From the NCBI GenBank assembly GCA_030620095.1, contig JAUTXW010000059.1, forward strand, positions 372,001-436,000: a stretch of 64,000 bases of DNA, written 5' to 3'. Position numbers and translations under genes: made by a program. A model generated the notes under the pieces. It ran no database searches. It was not told the origin of the DNA and saw only the letters and a program-made list of their open reading frames with translations. This document shows, piece by piece, positions 35,601-46,880 of the stretch. How positions within the stretch are numbered: the stretch's first letter is position 1; every line of letters starts with the position of its first letter. Source of the stretch: Kuschelorhynchus macadamiae (taxonomy: Eukaryota; Arthropoda; Insecta; Coleoptera; Curculionidae).

Positions 35601-35871
35601 CTGTTACATTAGGTATATTTTTAATATTATTTTTTGTTAGTAGTGTTAGGATTTGTTTTACTTTCTTAATAAAAATGTTACCTTTAGAATAAAAAAAAGT
35701 TATTTTGTTTTAAGTGTTTCATTTATATGCACTAAAAAGAGCGAAAAGGGCAAAAAAATTTTTGACGATATATCGGCAATTAGCTTGCCGATACGATACG
35801 ATACCGATAATCGGCAACAGTTGCCGATATGCCGATATACCGATATCAATATCGGTATCGTTCTATCACTA
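32630..35871 (+). mobile_element. hAT DNA transposon with perfect 8-bp target duplication
   Basis: Begins TAGTGATAGAACGATATC and ends GGTATCGTTCTATCACTA. Identical 8-bp copies of GTTTTTGT flank it at 32622-32629 and 35872-35879. Length is 3242 bp. Both ends hold clustered CCGATAT/ATCGGC repeats (32660-32740 and 35765-35855) that probably bind transposase. It encodes a BED-finger hAT transposase, now broken. The perfect flanking duplication and recognisable TIRs point to a fairly recent insertion. Confidence 0.9.
33056..35568 (+). pseudogene. hAT (BED zinc finger) transposase, broken
   Basis: Would cut and paste the element that contains it. A BED finger (CNICKRNISLGGRGRH...HLEKYH) lies in 33056-33371, followed by a possible intron (GTAAGT at 33372, CCAG to 33899). 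The body resumes with DSxVEYLA, an in-frame TAA near 33990, WDINSNKAKEYHKLIGEMI and FSVVTDMGFKHL. A frameshift near 34246 leads into the catalytic core: FTTDIWTS, ADNAGNMKKA, and CFVHTLQLIIHDG in the long frame 34466-35314, with QTRWNSTYYMLERIL. The C-terminal dimerisation block (SAPAASVSSEQLFSELGNI, KRNRLNADRAEMLVFL) needs two more frame changes near 35310 and 35400. It is therefore inactive, though most domains are readable. Confidence 0.85.
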
Positions 35872-36149
35872 GTTTTTGTCCATTATTTGATTCCTTGTCA
35901 ACAATAAAAAAGGTTACCAATTAAACTATAGTTGATTTCTGCGTAATTTCCGAGATAATTAATGTTATGTGTGATTTTTGAAAACTGGAGCTATTTTTCA
36001 AATCTCTATAAAAATTAGCAAAAATCTAAAATTGAGAGTTTGGGTAGTAATTTCCAGTCTATAAAACATCAATACGGAACACAAAATTTATCTCCACATC
36101 TATACAGGGTGAACATACTACGAAATCAATCTTGCACCTTTTTAAAATA

Positions 36150-37075
36150 AAAAAAATCCAATATGGCGAAACAAAATGGCGGTCTAGCGAAGTGTTAAAA
36201 AATTATTATTAAAAAACTGCTCATCCAATTTATTTTAAATTTTGCAAAAAACATGAAGTATTATATTGGAATCAACTGGTATTATGTTGGTATGAATCTA
36301 AGATGCCGGAACAAAATGGCGGCTTAATAAAATATTTAAAAATTTAGCCTGAAAAACTGCTTTATGGTTTGATTTCAAATTGTGTGTCATACTAATTCAA
36401 GATACAGAACAAAATGACGGCCAAATAAAAAGTATGTAATCGTGAAAAAATACATTTTAGCGTCCCTAGATGCCAAAAAAATATGTTTTATCAATTCCGT
36501 CGGTCCGTCTGTCGGTATGTGTGTCTGTTTATCTGTCAGTTCGCGGCATAGCTTAAAGACTACTTACCCGATCGACTTGATAAATGATGGGTATGACCTG
36601 GTAATAAAATAAAAAATGGCCAAACAAAATGGCGGCGTTGTGTAATGTTAAAAAAATATTATGAAAAAACTGCTTATCTAAATTATTTCAAATGTTGCAT
36701 AAACATCGAGTATTATGTTGGAATCGACTGGTAAAGTTTTGGTACGAATCCAAGAAGGAGAAACAAAATGGCGGTATAATAAAATATTTAAAATTTCAAC
36801 CTAAAAAAACTAGTTAATGGATTGATTTCAAATTGTATGCCATAACTTATTGTGGTATAGGCCTCAACTAGTAAAACTGTGTTACTAATTCAAGATGGCA
36901 AAACAAAATTGCAGACAAATAAAATTTTTATAATCGTGAAGAAATGCACCCTCTCAGGATATACGTATCTGACGGTTTGTTCGAGACATAGCTTAAATAC
37001 TACTTACCCGATTGACAAATTTTGACCAAAAGCTCAGGTCATATGGGGATGGCATGATAATATTTTGGTAAAAAT
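36150..37075 (+). repeat. Higher-order repeat built on AAACAAAATGGCGG
   Basis: Three sub-units recur in order about 457-490 bp apart: copies near 36160 and 36616 (GGCGGTCT/GTTAAAAAATTATTATTAAAAAACTGC), near 36302 and 36760 (ATGGCGG.TTAATAAAATATTTAAAA), and near 36402 and 36893 (AATGACGGCCAAATAAAA). The relic resumes at 38055-38285 beyond the tandem array, so the array seems to have been inserted into it. Confidence 0.7.
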
Positions 37076-37155
37076 CCAATATGGGGGAACAATGTTAAAA
37101 AAGCGGTGTATTACTTGGGGTTAATATCCAGTAAAAAAAAACAAGTATTTCTTTA

Positions 37156-37198
37156 AATTGTCGACGTTTCGCAACTTAATTGTTGCATCCTCAGGACA
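37156..37198 (-). ncRNA. Hammerhead-ribozyme-like motif, unit 1 (best copy)
   Basis: Minus strand: TGTC, CTGAGGA (intact core), U, GCAAC-AATTAA-GTTGC (perfect 5-bp stem II), GAAAC, GTC, GACA. TGTC and GACA form a 4-bp stem I around the predicted cut after GTC. Stem III is two pairs with no loop, as in Penelope/retrozyme hammerheads thought to cut as dimers; tandem units would supply the partner. Confidence 0.6.
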
Positions 37199-37383
37199 CA
37201 TATTTATATCTTATATCCTGGATGAAATCCATATTATCAGTTTTTCTACTCCGTTGTTCCGCATATATTATTACCCAGATATTAAGTTTCTAAATGATTT
37301 TCGTGAACAATCCTTTTGTTGTTATGTTAGATGTGTATTATTTGGGGTTAGGATCCAGTAAAAAAACAAAAAACCTTTAAATT

Positions 37384-37426
37384 ATTGACGTTTCAAAACT
37401 TTATTGTTGTATCCCTAAGACACATA
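37384..37426 (-). ncRNA. Hammerhead-like motif, unit 2 (decayed)
   Basis: Same position in the repeat, but the core reads TTAGGGA and stem II has a mismatch; GAAACGTC is kept. Confidence 0.45.
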
Positions 37427-37616
37427 CGTATATTCTATATCCTGCATGAAACACATATTTTCAGTCTTTACCTACTATGTTGGACCGCAAACATCTCCCA
37501 GATATTAAGTTTCGAAATGGTTTTCGTTAACGATCCTGTTGTTTTTATGTTAGAGTGGTGTATTATTTGGGGTTGATATCTAGTAAAAAAACACAAATGT
37601 CTTTTTTTTTTGTAAA

Positions 37617-37656
37617 TTGCCGACGTTTCGCTACTCTACTGTTGCATCCTCAGGAT
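37617..37656 (-). ncRNA. Hammerhead-like motif, unit 3
   Basis: Core CTGAGGA intact, stem II GCAAC/GTAGC with one mismatch, GAAACGTC kept; stem I is shorter than in unit 1. Confidence 0.5.
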
Positions 37657-37839
37657 ATATATATAGATTGTATATCTTGTATGAAACCCATATTATCAGT
37701 CTTTACTTACTCCGTTGGTTCGCAGATGTTTCCCAGATATTAAATTTCTAAATGGTTTTCGTTAACGATCTTCTTGTTGTTACATTAGAGTGATGTAGGT
37801 AAATACTAATATAGGTTTCATGCACGATATAAAATCTAT

Positions 37840-37880
37840 GTGTCCTGAGAATGCAACAGTAAATTGGCGAAATGTCGGCA
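37840..37880 (+). ncRNA. Hammerhead-like motif, inverted unit (decayed)
   Basis: Plus strand, TGTC-CTGAGAA...GGCGAAATGTCGGC; G8 is changed to A and stem II is damaged. Confidence 0.4.
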
Positions 37881-38431
37881 TTTAAAAAAAAAGCCTTTGT
37901 TTTTTTCACAGGATCCCAACACCTAATAATACACCACTCTAACATAACGAAAAGAGAACAAGAGGATCGTTAATGAAAACCACTCAGACACTTATTATAT
38001 TGGATATCTGCGGACCAACGGAGTAGGTAAAGACTGATAATATTGGTTTCAATTCAAGATGGCGAAACAAAATGACGACCAATTTTTGCAATTAGGCAAT
38101 TTTTAAAAAATCAACGTAAAAAAATCTTGTTGAATTGATTTTAAATTTTTTAGGAAAATTAAATGTGAATATGGGATACTTATTGAATGTATTTTAAATC
38201 ATGCCCAAAAGTCAAGTGTGGCATAGGTAGAAAAAAAATCACAAACATATTGGTAGGAATGCAATATGATGGAACAAAATGGCGAACAATAAAAATAAAG
38301 AGATAGTATATGTAACACATATAGGTATACTGTGACTATGTACTGAACTAACTTGGATCAAGCTTCACCCTTCCCAATAAAAATGAAAATTCATAACGAG
38401 AGAAGTTCCGGGTAAAGGAATTTACCGATTT

Positions 38432-38435
<4 letters not shown>

Positions 38436-38482
<47 letters not shown>
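38436..38482. repeat. (TA)n microsatellite
   Basis: About 46 bp of uninterrupted alternating TA. Confidence 0.95.
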
Positions 38483-38485
<3 letters not shown>

Positions 38486-38689
38486 TATTTTAAAAAATTG
38501 GTCAATATTCAAGTCAAGAGCGACTAAATTTGTATAACTGTTACACTGAAAAAGTCTGGCACGTGCATTAAGAGAGTATGGCCGAATATTTCCCATGGCA
38601 AGGATACCAAACAAAAAAATTTCGGACAAAATTTCCAGTGATTTATCGATACATGGAGTTTTGAAGTATAGAAAAAGGAAAAAGCCCAT

Positions 38690-39400
38690 TCAGTCGTCTA
38701 TGAAGACTTTAAATAGAGGTTTTATTATATTTCATTGAATATCCCAACCCTATAAGAGATGCACAAAGGGATTTGAATTTTTCCATGACCAGCATACATC
38801 GAGTATTAAAAAAAAACAAAATATCCCATATAAGTTTCTTCCAGTTCAATTTTTAAGTAAAGCTGATTATCAGACCAGACTGGATTTTTGTATGCAAATG
38901 ATGGACCTGCATTTTGAGAGAGGGATTTTAAATAAAATCCTTTCGACAGATGAGGCGATGTTTTCCAAAATACTCACTACTATTCTGAAACAAACAAACA
39001 TTTGGTAAAGAAAACTAAAAGGCAAGGACATCAAAATGTTAAAATGTGGTGTGGTATTATAAACGACCGCCTAATAGGACCTGTATTTTTTGTCCACTAT
39101 TTGAATAGACAAACATTTTTAAACCTTTTAAGAAATCAAATTATGGAAAAAATCAATGATCTTTTGAAACATATGGACGTGTGGACTTCGTATATCAACA
39201 AGATAATACTCCATATCACTGTGGAGAAGATATAAGAGTATTTTTAAACGAACAATTTAATTTAAGTATAAATAGTAACGGTGAAATTCCATGGCTACCG
39301 CGAAGTCCCGATTTGCCACCCTCAGGTTATTTTTTATAGTGCACACTTAAAGATAGAGTTATTACAAAAACCGAAAAAATTATTCGGTATATTAATTAAA
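38690..39400 (+). pseudogene. mariner/Tc1-type transposase relic
   Basis: Pieces in several frames: NPIRDAQRDLNFSMTSIHRV, PYKFLPVQFLSKADYQTRLD, LSTDEAMFSK (first catalytic Asp), VKMWCGIINDRLIGPVFF, YQQDNTPYHCGEDIRVFLNE (second Asp) and PWLPRSPDLPPSGYFL (third). The order and wording match insect mariner-like DDD/DDE transposases of the same broad group as 58826-59707. At least three frame changes and stops make it inactive. No clear terminal repeats were located. Confidence 0.75.
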
Positions 39401-40545
39401 ACAAAAAATTCGTGAGGAAATTATCAGTCTTAATAATAGTGATGCTGCCGCGCAGTCAGAAACACAAAGTGCTTAAAACAGACTATCCAAGATAAGATAT
39501 TGTTGACTAATTACAGACTAAAAAGATCAATAGTTAAAAATGCGGAATGGCGAATGAGATTTGTGCAGATTCGACTGAAAGTTGGTATCTAAACTCGTAT
39601 CTGATGGTATTTAAAAGTAAAAATGATGAATTTTGGATTTGGAAATTGGAATCTGGAATAAAAAGTATTAAATAAAATATATAGTAACAACTAGCTATTA
39701 ATTGTCACTTTTGGCATGCATTGTCACCAATTTGAAAACCTTATACCGGAAATATGTTTTATAAAGGTAATTTTTTTTAAATAGTGCACAAAATAGAAAA
39801 ACTACATGTATGTATAAATTACATGTTTCATAAGACATTTAATCTCACTCGCCCTTTAGAAAACTCCTTGATGATTTAAATGCATGAATTGAGGAAAATG
39901 CAAATAAAAATTTGTGAGACTTGAGGCATGTGTTGAACTAGGATAAGGTTATTTTAAGGTTATTTTAAATACTTTTTACCTATTTTAGGCTTTCATGAAA
40001 TATACTCAGTTAAAGTTATGAGCATTTTGGTGCCATGCATGTTTCATTAAATATATCTAAAAATATTCCCATATTTTTCGAAAGTAAGTTATACAATTCT
40101 GCTTATTTAAATTGAAACAATAACTAAGTAAATGTAGCACAAACCATAAATAAACATGTGAATAAGTCATTGACAGCTAACCTTTATTTATTGTCTCTCA
40201 TAAAGATTGATTGCCTTATTTCACATCAATTATTATTGGCAGGATAATCCTTCAATTACTGTCATTTGCGGTTCAGGAGGTACAGTAAGTATTTGCGTTC
40301 AATGCTGCGGTCATTTTTATATTTAGAAATGGGTATTTATACTATATTATTACTCACTGAAAATTATTAGGCGTTATTTAAATTCTTCTCATTCGAACGG
40401 AGTATATTTGAGTTAGCCATCTTTATGTACCCATTAGTTATTGACTGATGTTATCAAATTTAAAAGTTATCGTCTATTCTGGCAATATAACTATCAAGCA
40501 AAAAATTGAAATAATAGCACAACTAATAAATTAACATTACATATA
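39401..40545. other. Non-coding segment, nothing recognised
   Basis: AT-rich stretch between two mariner-type relics. Confidence 0.5.
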
Positions 40546-42772
40546 AAAGGTGTCCACACCATTAATTAATGGTACCCAGCAAAATTACATATTCTTTATA
40601 CAGACTGTCAAAATTTAGAGTTAATTTTCGATTTTTTTAAATATCTTTGGAAAAACCCATTTGTTATTTGGGAGTTTTTGAAGACCAGAAATTCAAATTT
40701 CCTAAAAAGAATAAAGTAAATTATTAAGGACACTGCCGGTGTCCTGACGCTTACGCTTAAATGGGCTCAACTTTGTTGCGCCTTAGTGTATTCACGTTCT
40801 TAAATACCAATTATATTATCTTTGTTATATAAAAAACCTATACCTTGTAAATGCCGTTTCGAGTAACCGTTTTCGAGATATTTGCGTTTGTATGATTCTG
40901 TGCTGTAGTTGAAAAATGTATTGAAAATTCCATAATATTGTTCGGCCTTATAATTAAACTACCAAATGTATGAAGATTTTCATCTAGTGATCAAGTTGTT
41001 CTTGAATCTCTTAATAAATGTTTTTGAAACAAAACAATGTTTTATAACAAAAAGGTAGCTCTATTAACACCAATATTTTTGCTGAAATATATATTTCATT
41101 TTCACTATGGAAAAATAATAATTAATAATAAAATCTGTCAATTTCCTGTAATAAACTTTCAAAGTGATTTACGTTCACTTCAATACACTTTAATACTAGT
41201 TTACTGAACGACCGCCTAATTTTAAAAAATAACTGTTTTTTTGGAGCGACTCCTCAGCATTTAAATCTTTTTGCCATCGAGTACTCGAGTAGTCACTGTT
41301 TTTTCATACACCAACGATTTCATATATCCCCATACACAAAAATCAAGTTGGTTGGAATCGGGACTTCGAGCCGGTCAAAGCATCTGGGCTTTAACGGCCT
41401 ATACAGGGATTGGGAAAAAGGGCATCCAGGTAATCTCTGACATGTCTAGAGAAGTGTGCCGGTGCTCCAGCCTGCATGAATAAGAGCATTTTATCGTAGC
41501 TGAGTTTGTAGAAAATTGAAATACAGTTCGCCGTTTAAAATGAGGTGGTAGTTCGAGTAGAGCCAATAAATAATTACCATAATAATTAATAAGGCCACAC
41601 CACACCAATCATTAACCTCAAATTCGTGTTAAAAAACCATATGTTTGTGTCGAAAATGACTTTCCCATGCTAAATGTGGATTTTCTGATTCTCATGCATT
41701 TTTATTCCTGAAGCTGAAGACTCATCTAGGTGTAAACGTCTCTTCGTTTGTAAAAAATATCTTGTTTAGAAACATCTACTGTGTGTTGGTTACTACAGAA
41801 ATGGGCAAATTTCAGTCTGGCTCGAAAACCACCTTCTAACAGATTCTGCACATGCATGAAGTGATAAGGATAAAGTCCCTCTTTGTAAAAAAATTTACAA
41901 ACGGATGACTTGTCTAACCTATTTTCCAAACCAATGCGTCTTATACTTACCTCAGGGATTTTAACTAAGCGGGCTAGGATTTCTTCTTCCAGCTCAGGAG
42001 TTATAGTCTTCTTATTTAGGATGGAAGAAACTAGTTTTTCTAAATTTGTCGTAAAGATTCTTGAAAATCTTAAGGTCAGGCGCTGTCTTCAATTCGGACA
42101 CGTTTTTGAGATATTTTCGATGGCGTCTACGGCCATTAAAATCTTCCTGCGCATGTACGCATATCATATCTGGCATTTCCTCGTTGGAGAAAAAATATGC
42201 CTCGGCATTTTGCGCTTAACTGAAAGGCTATATGTTTCAAAAAGTTATTACAAATATCCAAAATGTAAACAAATAACAGGAAAGTTTGACACCAGCTAAA
42301 TTTGTAGCGTCTAAACAACTTAAAAACGCATTGAATTATTTAAGTGCAAATACCTCGAAAACAGTTACTCGTGGCGACATTTACAAGTTACAACTTTTTT
42401 ATGTAATAAAAATAATGTAATTAATATTTTTATTTAAAATATGAGTACACTAAGGACCAAAAAAATTTGAGCCCATTTAAACATACGCGACATTTCACAG
42501 CCACCGTCCTCTACAATTTACATTAAGGTTTTTAAGAAATATGAATTTCTCATCCTCAAAAACCCCCAAATACCAAATTTTGCACAAAAACGTTTATTTT
42601 TTTTCAAAGATATTTAAAAAAGTCGAAAACAAACTTTAAAATTTGACATCCTGTATCTTGGATATTATCAACTTTTGAATATAGATAAATTTGATTAAAT
42701 CCCAATGATTTATATAAGCAATCTGTGGTTTTGCTGTGAACTATTAATTAGCGGACACCCTGTATATATAAA
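40546..42772 (-). mobile_element. mariner-like element with long inverted repeats
   Basis: The left end GGTGTCCACACCATTAATTAA (from about 40548) mirrors TTAATTAGCGGACACC (to about 42764). Inverted similarity continues inward: AAATGGGCTCAACTTTGTTG near 40757 against AAAATTTGAGCCCATTTAAA near 42460, and CGTTTTCGAGATATTTGCG near 40868 against the CTCGAAAACAGTTACTCG patch near 42355. The arms are thus over 300 bp. The interior holds a minus-strand transposase relic. Confidence 0.7.
41150..42320 (-). pseudogene. mariner-type transposase relic inside the long-inverted-repeat element
   Basis: Minus-strand pieces: ARYDMRTCAGRF region, PYHFMHVQNLLEGGFRARLK with FAHFCSNQ, then VWCGLINYYGNYLLALLELP, then (with a frame change) AGAPAHFSRHVRDY-like sequence, and WPARSPDSNQLDFCVWGYMK-type sequence near 41340. 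These match the order of insect mariner-like transposases, but the second catalytic Asp position reads as Ala and stops abound. Confidence 0.65.
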
Positions 42773-44608
42773 AACATTAAAAAAAATTTAAAACTATATA
42801 AGTTTTTCTCTCAGATTTTTATTAATAACTACATAAACAAACACCGTTAATTATAAGGTACGTAAATCAGATCACAAAAGGATATTTGCAAACGATTGAG
42901 TATGTTTTATGGGCTTTTTTTTGCGTTAATTAAAAAGGTAGCTCTAAACTCTGAGGAATACTTCAGCAGAAATTGGAAGAACGAGGAAATCACGAAAGAT
43001 TCTAATTGTTAGTTATATCTGTATTGTAAATATTTTTTGAAATGCTGTTGACTCCTTATGTTGGTATTTTACTTTTTTTCACTTTTTTAAATCTAAAATA
43101 TTTTACAATAATTACTGCATATTAAATTATTCATATTTAAATTATCTTAAAAAAATCAAGCAAAAGGAAGGTTCATCGCACCTGCAAATCTTAGAACACC
43201 AGACTTCTTATATAATTTTCATGTTGCGATTTTGTCTATTTTATTTCGCTTTTGTTAACTTTAAGCCACAAACGTCTCCTTTTTACGACGGACGGGACCT
43301 AACTGGACGGGACCTAGAGCTTAACCTGGGCTTTGAACCACAGTCCTCGGTCACTTTTTTAAAGTAGAATGAATTACCTTTATTATTGGTTTCTAAGTTA
43401 AGAGGTTTTCTAATCAAACCCGGCTTGTACCCAGCCGCGGGATATTAACTCTTAGGTGCTAGTCTTTGGCCTATCAATACTGTCAACTTATCTACTGACT
43501 TCCAACTTGTAACAAACTTCTTCGCTTTTTACAAAGTTTGGTTAAAAATTGATCTTGTTTCACAGCGGTCCTATACATTTCGCATAAGCTAAGAAGCATT
43601 ACATGGGATTTATTTAAATATGGGGAAAATCGAAATGGATCGGTTTCGGTCCACACACGATTTGAGACTAAACTTGAATTCTCAAGGTACAGGGAGTACC
43701 GCCAATTTTAAAAAAGTTATATACAATGTCGATAAAATGTATTATATTTTATGATTTTAGAGACGTAAAGTCTAAATAATCGTTTAGGCCGCTTAAATTT
43801 TATGTTGATTAGGGACAGCTTTACAGTTATCATTTTACAAAACTCTTCGTAAATGTTTTGATATATTTTAAACGATTTAAATTTGACGTCATATTAAGGA
43901 AGATCGAATTGCGATGGTTTTTTTATTACCTTCGAAATTAACAAAATTTTGCATTAGAAAAGTTTTAGATATTTTTTTAAATTAGCTGCCAAGATGCTGT
44001 TTTAAAATTCTGTAAATCTCATAGGACCAATGGATTAAAAAGTTTCATGAGCCAAATCACCTGGTGAGTTATTTATTTTGATAGTTTTGCAGATATTTTA
44101 AGAACATGTTTAATGAAAATGTAGTTGATGAACTCCATTTTATTTCGGGCTATTATTATTACTCAGTTATTACTACGGGGTATATAAATTTTGATTCTAT
44201 GGATTCTGTTTAAGTCAATATGCATTAAATGTAAGTTGCTGATTATTGGATTGTGGAGACGTGTGGAATTAAATGAATTACTGGTGGATTTCTCAACATT
44301 TGGAAGAAGATGTCATTTAATGTAGTACCGCGGTGCCATTTTACTGGTCGAGTGCTGTGTTGCCGGTTCCAGGTGGTGTTGCAGTCCCTGATTTGGGCTA
44401 GACACAGTTTACTGGGCGCGATGCCATATGAGGACAGTTTCCAGAATTTTGGTTGAGAATAGACAAATAAGTTTTTTAATTCTCTTTCTATCGCCCATTT
44501 AAATTGAATTGGTGCAGTGGTCAGACACTAAATACTGACATATCTAAATATAATACTACTGTTAAACTTAAATGTATTAATTTAACTTCTAAATGTATGT
44601 AGATTATG
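42773..44608. other. Non-coding segment, no gene supported
   Basis: Mostly AT-rich. Two patches have higher GC (43270-43450, with GGACGGGACCTA repeated twice, and 44230-44440), but I could not match either to a protein, repeat or RNA. Confidence 0.4.
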
Positions 44609-45679
44609 CAGGGTGTACGCTATTTAATGGTACACATCAACACTGCAGATTCTTTGAGAAAAAATATTGAAATTCAACCAAACTTAGCTCAGTCCAAAAG
44701 TTGATAATAATTGTGTTGTTTAATTTCGTTTTAACTTATCAACATCGTGACAGAACAGCACGAAATTAGGAGCTCATGGTGTTCTTTGAAGCGAGAAATA
44801 CATATCTGTTCTTATTTCAGATGCCACTTCTAAAGGGCTCCATTTACGATACATTAAATCTCTTTAAAATGACATATTTTTTGGGTCACGGTGTATTACC
44901 CTAATTGTTAACCATTATGTATTTTTCGTCTTTTTTGACGCAAAAATGTTGCTCGGAGTGACCCTTACCTGATATATGCGTATTTATTGCTCAGTACACC
45001 TTTTCAAATTCCCAAATGTAATTTTTTTTATCGAAGTTATTGAATCAGATGTCAATCCGCTTAATTTTTGTGTATGGGGATACAGTGTGTGGAACAGTTT
45101 CGAGATGATTAGTTATTTTTTAAGATGACGGTCGTTTAGCAAGCGGATTGTTAAATGTTCTTGTTTTTGTTGTTTCCCCGTTCTTATTATTAAGTCATGT
45201 ATTTCAATAAAAATTTTACCTTTGGGAATTTGAAAAGGTGTACTGAATAAAATTGATATGCAGATATCAAGAAAACGGTTACTCGGAGCGACACCTATCA
45301 AGTATACCTTTTTGGGCGTGAAAAAGTGGAAAATACATAATATTTAACATTTAGGCTAATACTCCGTAACATAAGAGAGTTAAGTCATTTTAAAGAGATT
45401 TAATATACCGTGATTGGAGCCCTCTACAACTGGCACCCGAACTAAGAACAGATTTGATTTTCTCGCCTCAGAAACCCCCCGAATTTCTAATTTTGTGCCG
45501 GTCTGTCACACTGGTTATAAATTATTAAGAAAAAACGAAATGAAAATTTCAACTTTGACACCCTATGACTCGGTTATTATCAACTTTTCAACTGAGGTAA
45601 GCTTGGTTAAATGGCAATATTTTCAACCAAAGAGCTGTAGTTTTGCTATGTACGTGCCACAATTAGCGGACACCCTGCA
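44609..45679. mobile_element. Long-inverted-repeat element, non-autonomous relative of 40546-42772
   Basis: The left end GCAGGGTGTACGCTATTTAAT and right end ATTAGCGGACACCCTGC are inverted. Inner blocks also mirror: GGAGCTCATGGTG.. / ATTTAAGAGATTTAATATACCGTGATTGGAGCCC, and AGTACACCTTTTCAAATTCCC near 44994 against GGGAATTTGAAAAGGTGTACT near 45225. The arms are about 400 bp each. The right-arm end shares GACACCCT.....TATTATCAACTTTT with the mariner-like element. No coding region. Confidence 0.7.
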
Positions 45680-45756
45680 TATTTGAAAAATTTCCCGATT
45701 CCAAAAAAAGATCGAAAGTCAAGTTATGTCTAAACTTAGGTAAATTAGATATTAAT

Positions 45757-46040
45757 TCTGTGGTCCAAGAAGTGTGCAACATATGGAAAACTTCTTTTTT
45801 TTTTGATTTCTCAGAAAATTTTATTCCTGATAAAAGTTAGCACATCAAAAATTTGTATTGTATTAGCATCAGTTAGTTTTAGTAAAAGTCGAAATGTATA
45901 CAGAGTAGGTAAAAATATACGAAAAGTGACCAAAAGCAAAATAGCCTTACATTTTAAAAATATGGCAAAATGTTCTTGAGAAAAGTCAAAACCTATGTTC
46001 AGATATTAAATTATAACCTATTTTTTTTTCTGAGCCTACT
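45757..46040 (-). repeat. Dispersed repeat, copy in inverse orientation to 51160-51435
   Basis: TGGTCCAAGAAGTGTGCAAC and ATATGGAAAACTT at 45760-45795, then TCTCAGAAAATTTTATTC and ATTTTAAAAATATGGCAAA, are the reverse complement of the sequence upstream of the (AT)n tract at 51459. The two copies flank the DIRS element. Confidence 0.75.
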
Positions 46041-46451
46041 ACCATTAAAAAGGCGATAATAACAATAAGTTAATATAGTACGTTGTAAGAGCTATTTTGA
46101 ACATTGAAATAAAAGCATTAAGATACTAACACTTAGGACTGAGATTCAAGTTTTTCTGTATGTAAGGTAAATTAATTAGACATTTTATTTTCTATAAAAA
46201 TTACATTCAAAACTCCGAAGATTAATTAAATGCCCTTACAACAGATACATATATTTTTTATTATTTAAAATATTAATTCTAAATAAGTTACGTTAATTTA
46301 ATCAATTGTCTGAATGGTTAGTCACCAGTTACATGATCTTACTTAGATTAATGCATGTTTTCATTTATTGGGCAAAAGTGCAACAATTAACAGATCAAAC
46401 GAACTTACCTGTAATGAAGTTCGATCTGAATTATATGAAGCCTCGTCGAAG

Positions 46452-46570
46452 TAATTAAGAACACTGTAGTACCTTCCACTTCGCATCTAACCACACGCAT
46501 TTTAAAGATATCGATTTTTTGGTTCCCTGCACCCTCCAACGCCTCCTCGCCTATGCTTGACCTCATTCTT
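46452..46570. repeat. DIRS inverted terminal repeat, left copy
   Basis: TAATTAAGAACACTGTAGTA through GACCTCATTCTT, the reverse complement of 50970-51089 with one visible mismatch (CTCCTCGCC versus CTCCTTGCC). Confidence 0.9.
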
Positions 46571-46627
46571 TTAAAGTTAATTGAATGTTTATAATTGTAT
46601 GCCTAGGGTATTTGGGTTGGGAGGGAC

Positions 46628-46728
46628 TTAATTACTTCGACGAGGCTTCATATAATTCAGATCGAACTTCATTACAGGTAAGTTCGTTTGATCTGTTAAT
46701 TATATTACGCCTCGTCTCGTAATTAAGA
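46628..46728. repeat. DIRS internal complementary region
   Basis: The left part (ACTTAATTACTTCGACGAGG ... GATCTGTTAATT) is the exact reverse complement of the left outer end. The right part (ATTATATTACGCCTCGTCTC, then GTAATTAAG) is the reverse complement of the right outer end. The two meet in the AATT shared by both ends. Confidence 0.9.
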
Positions 46729-46880
46729 ACACTGTAGATGTTTAAAGAAATTTGCAACAATTATAAATACATCTGTTTATTTCTTGGCGAAACTAAACCA
46801 CAAACGAAAAACCTTAATCCTAAATATAAATGAAATAAGTAACATTCTATATTATTAAAAGTAATAAAGTTTTTTAGGAA

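Larger units (their letters stand above)
37106..38045. repeat. Tandem array of about 225-bp units, three direct and one inverted, each with a hammerhead-like motif
   Basis: Units start with GTGTATTATTTGGGGTT at 37106, 37333 and 37557 (plus orientation), and a fourth copy runs in reverse over 37795-38045. Each holds GACGTTTCGC, a short hairpin, GCATCCTCAGGACACA, then ATATCCTG.ATGAAAC.CATATTATCAGT.TTTAC, CTCCGTTGG, CCCAGATATTAAGTTTC and CGTTAACGATC. No coding capacity. Short tandem units each with a hammerhead motif are the plan of metazoan retrozymes. Confidence 0.85.
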
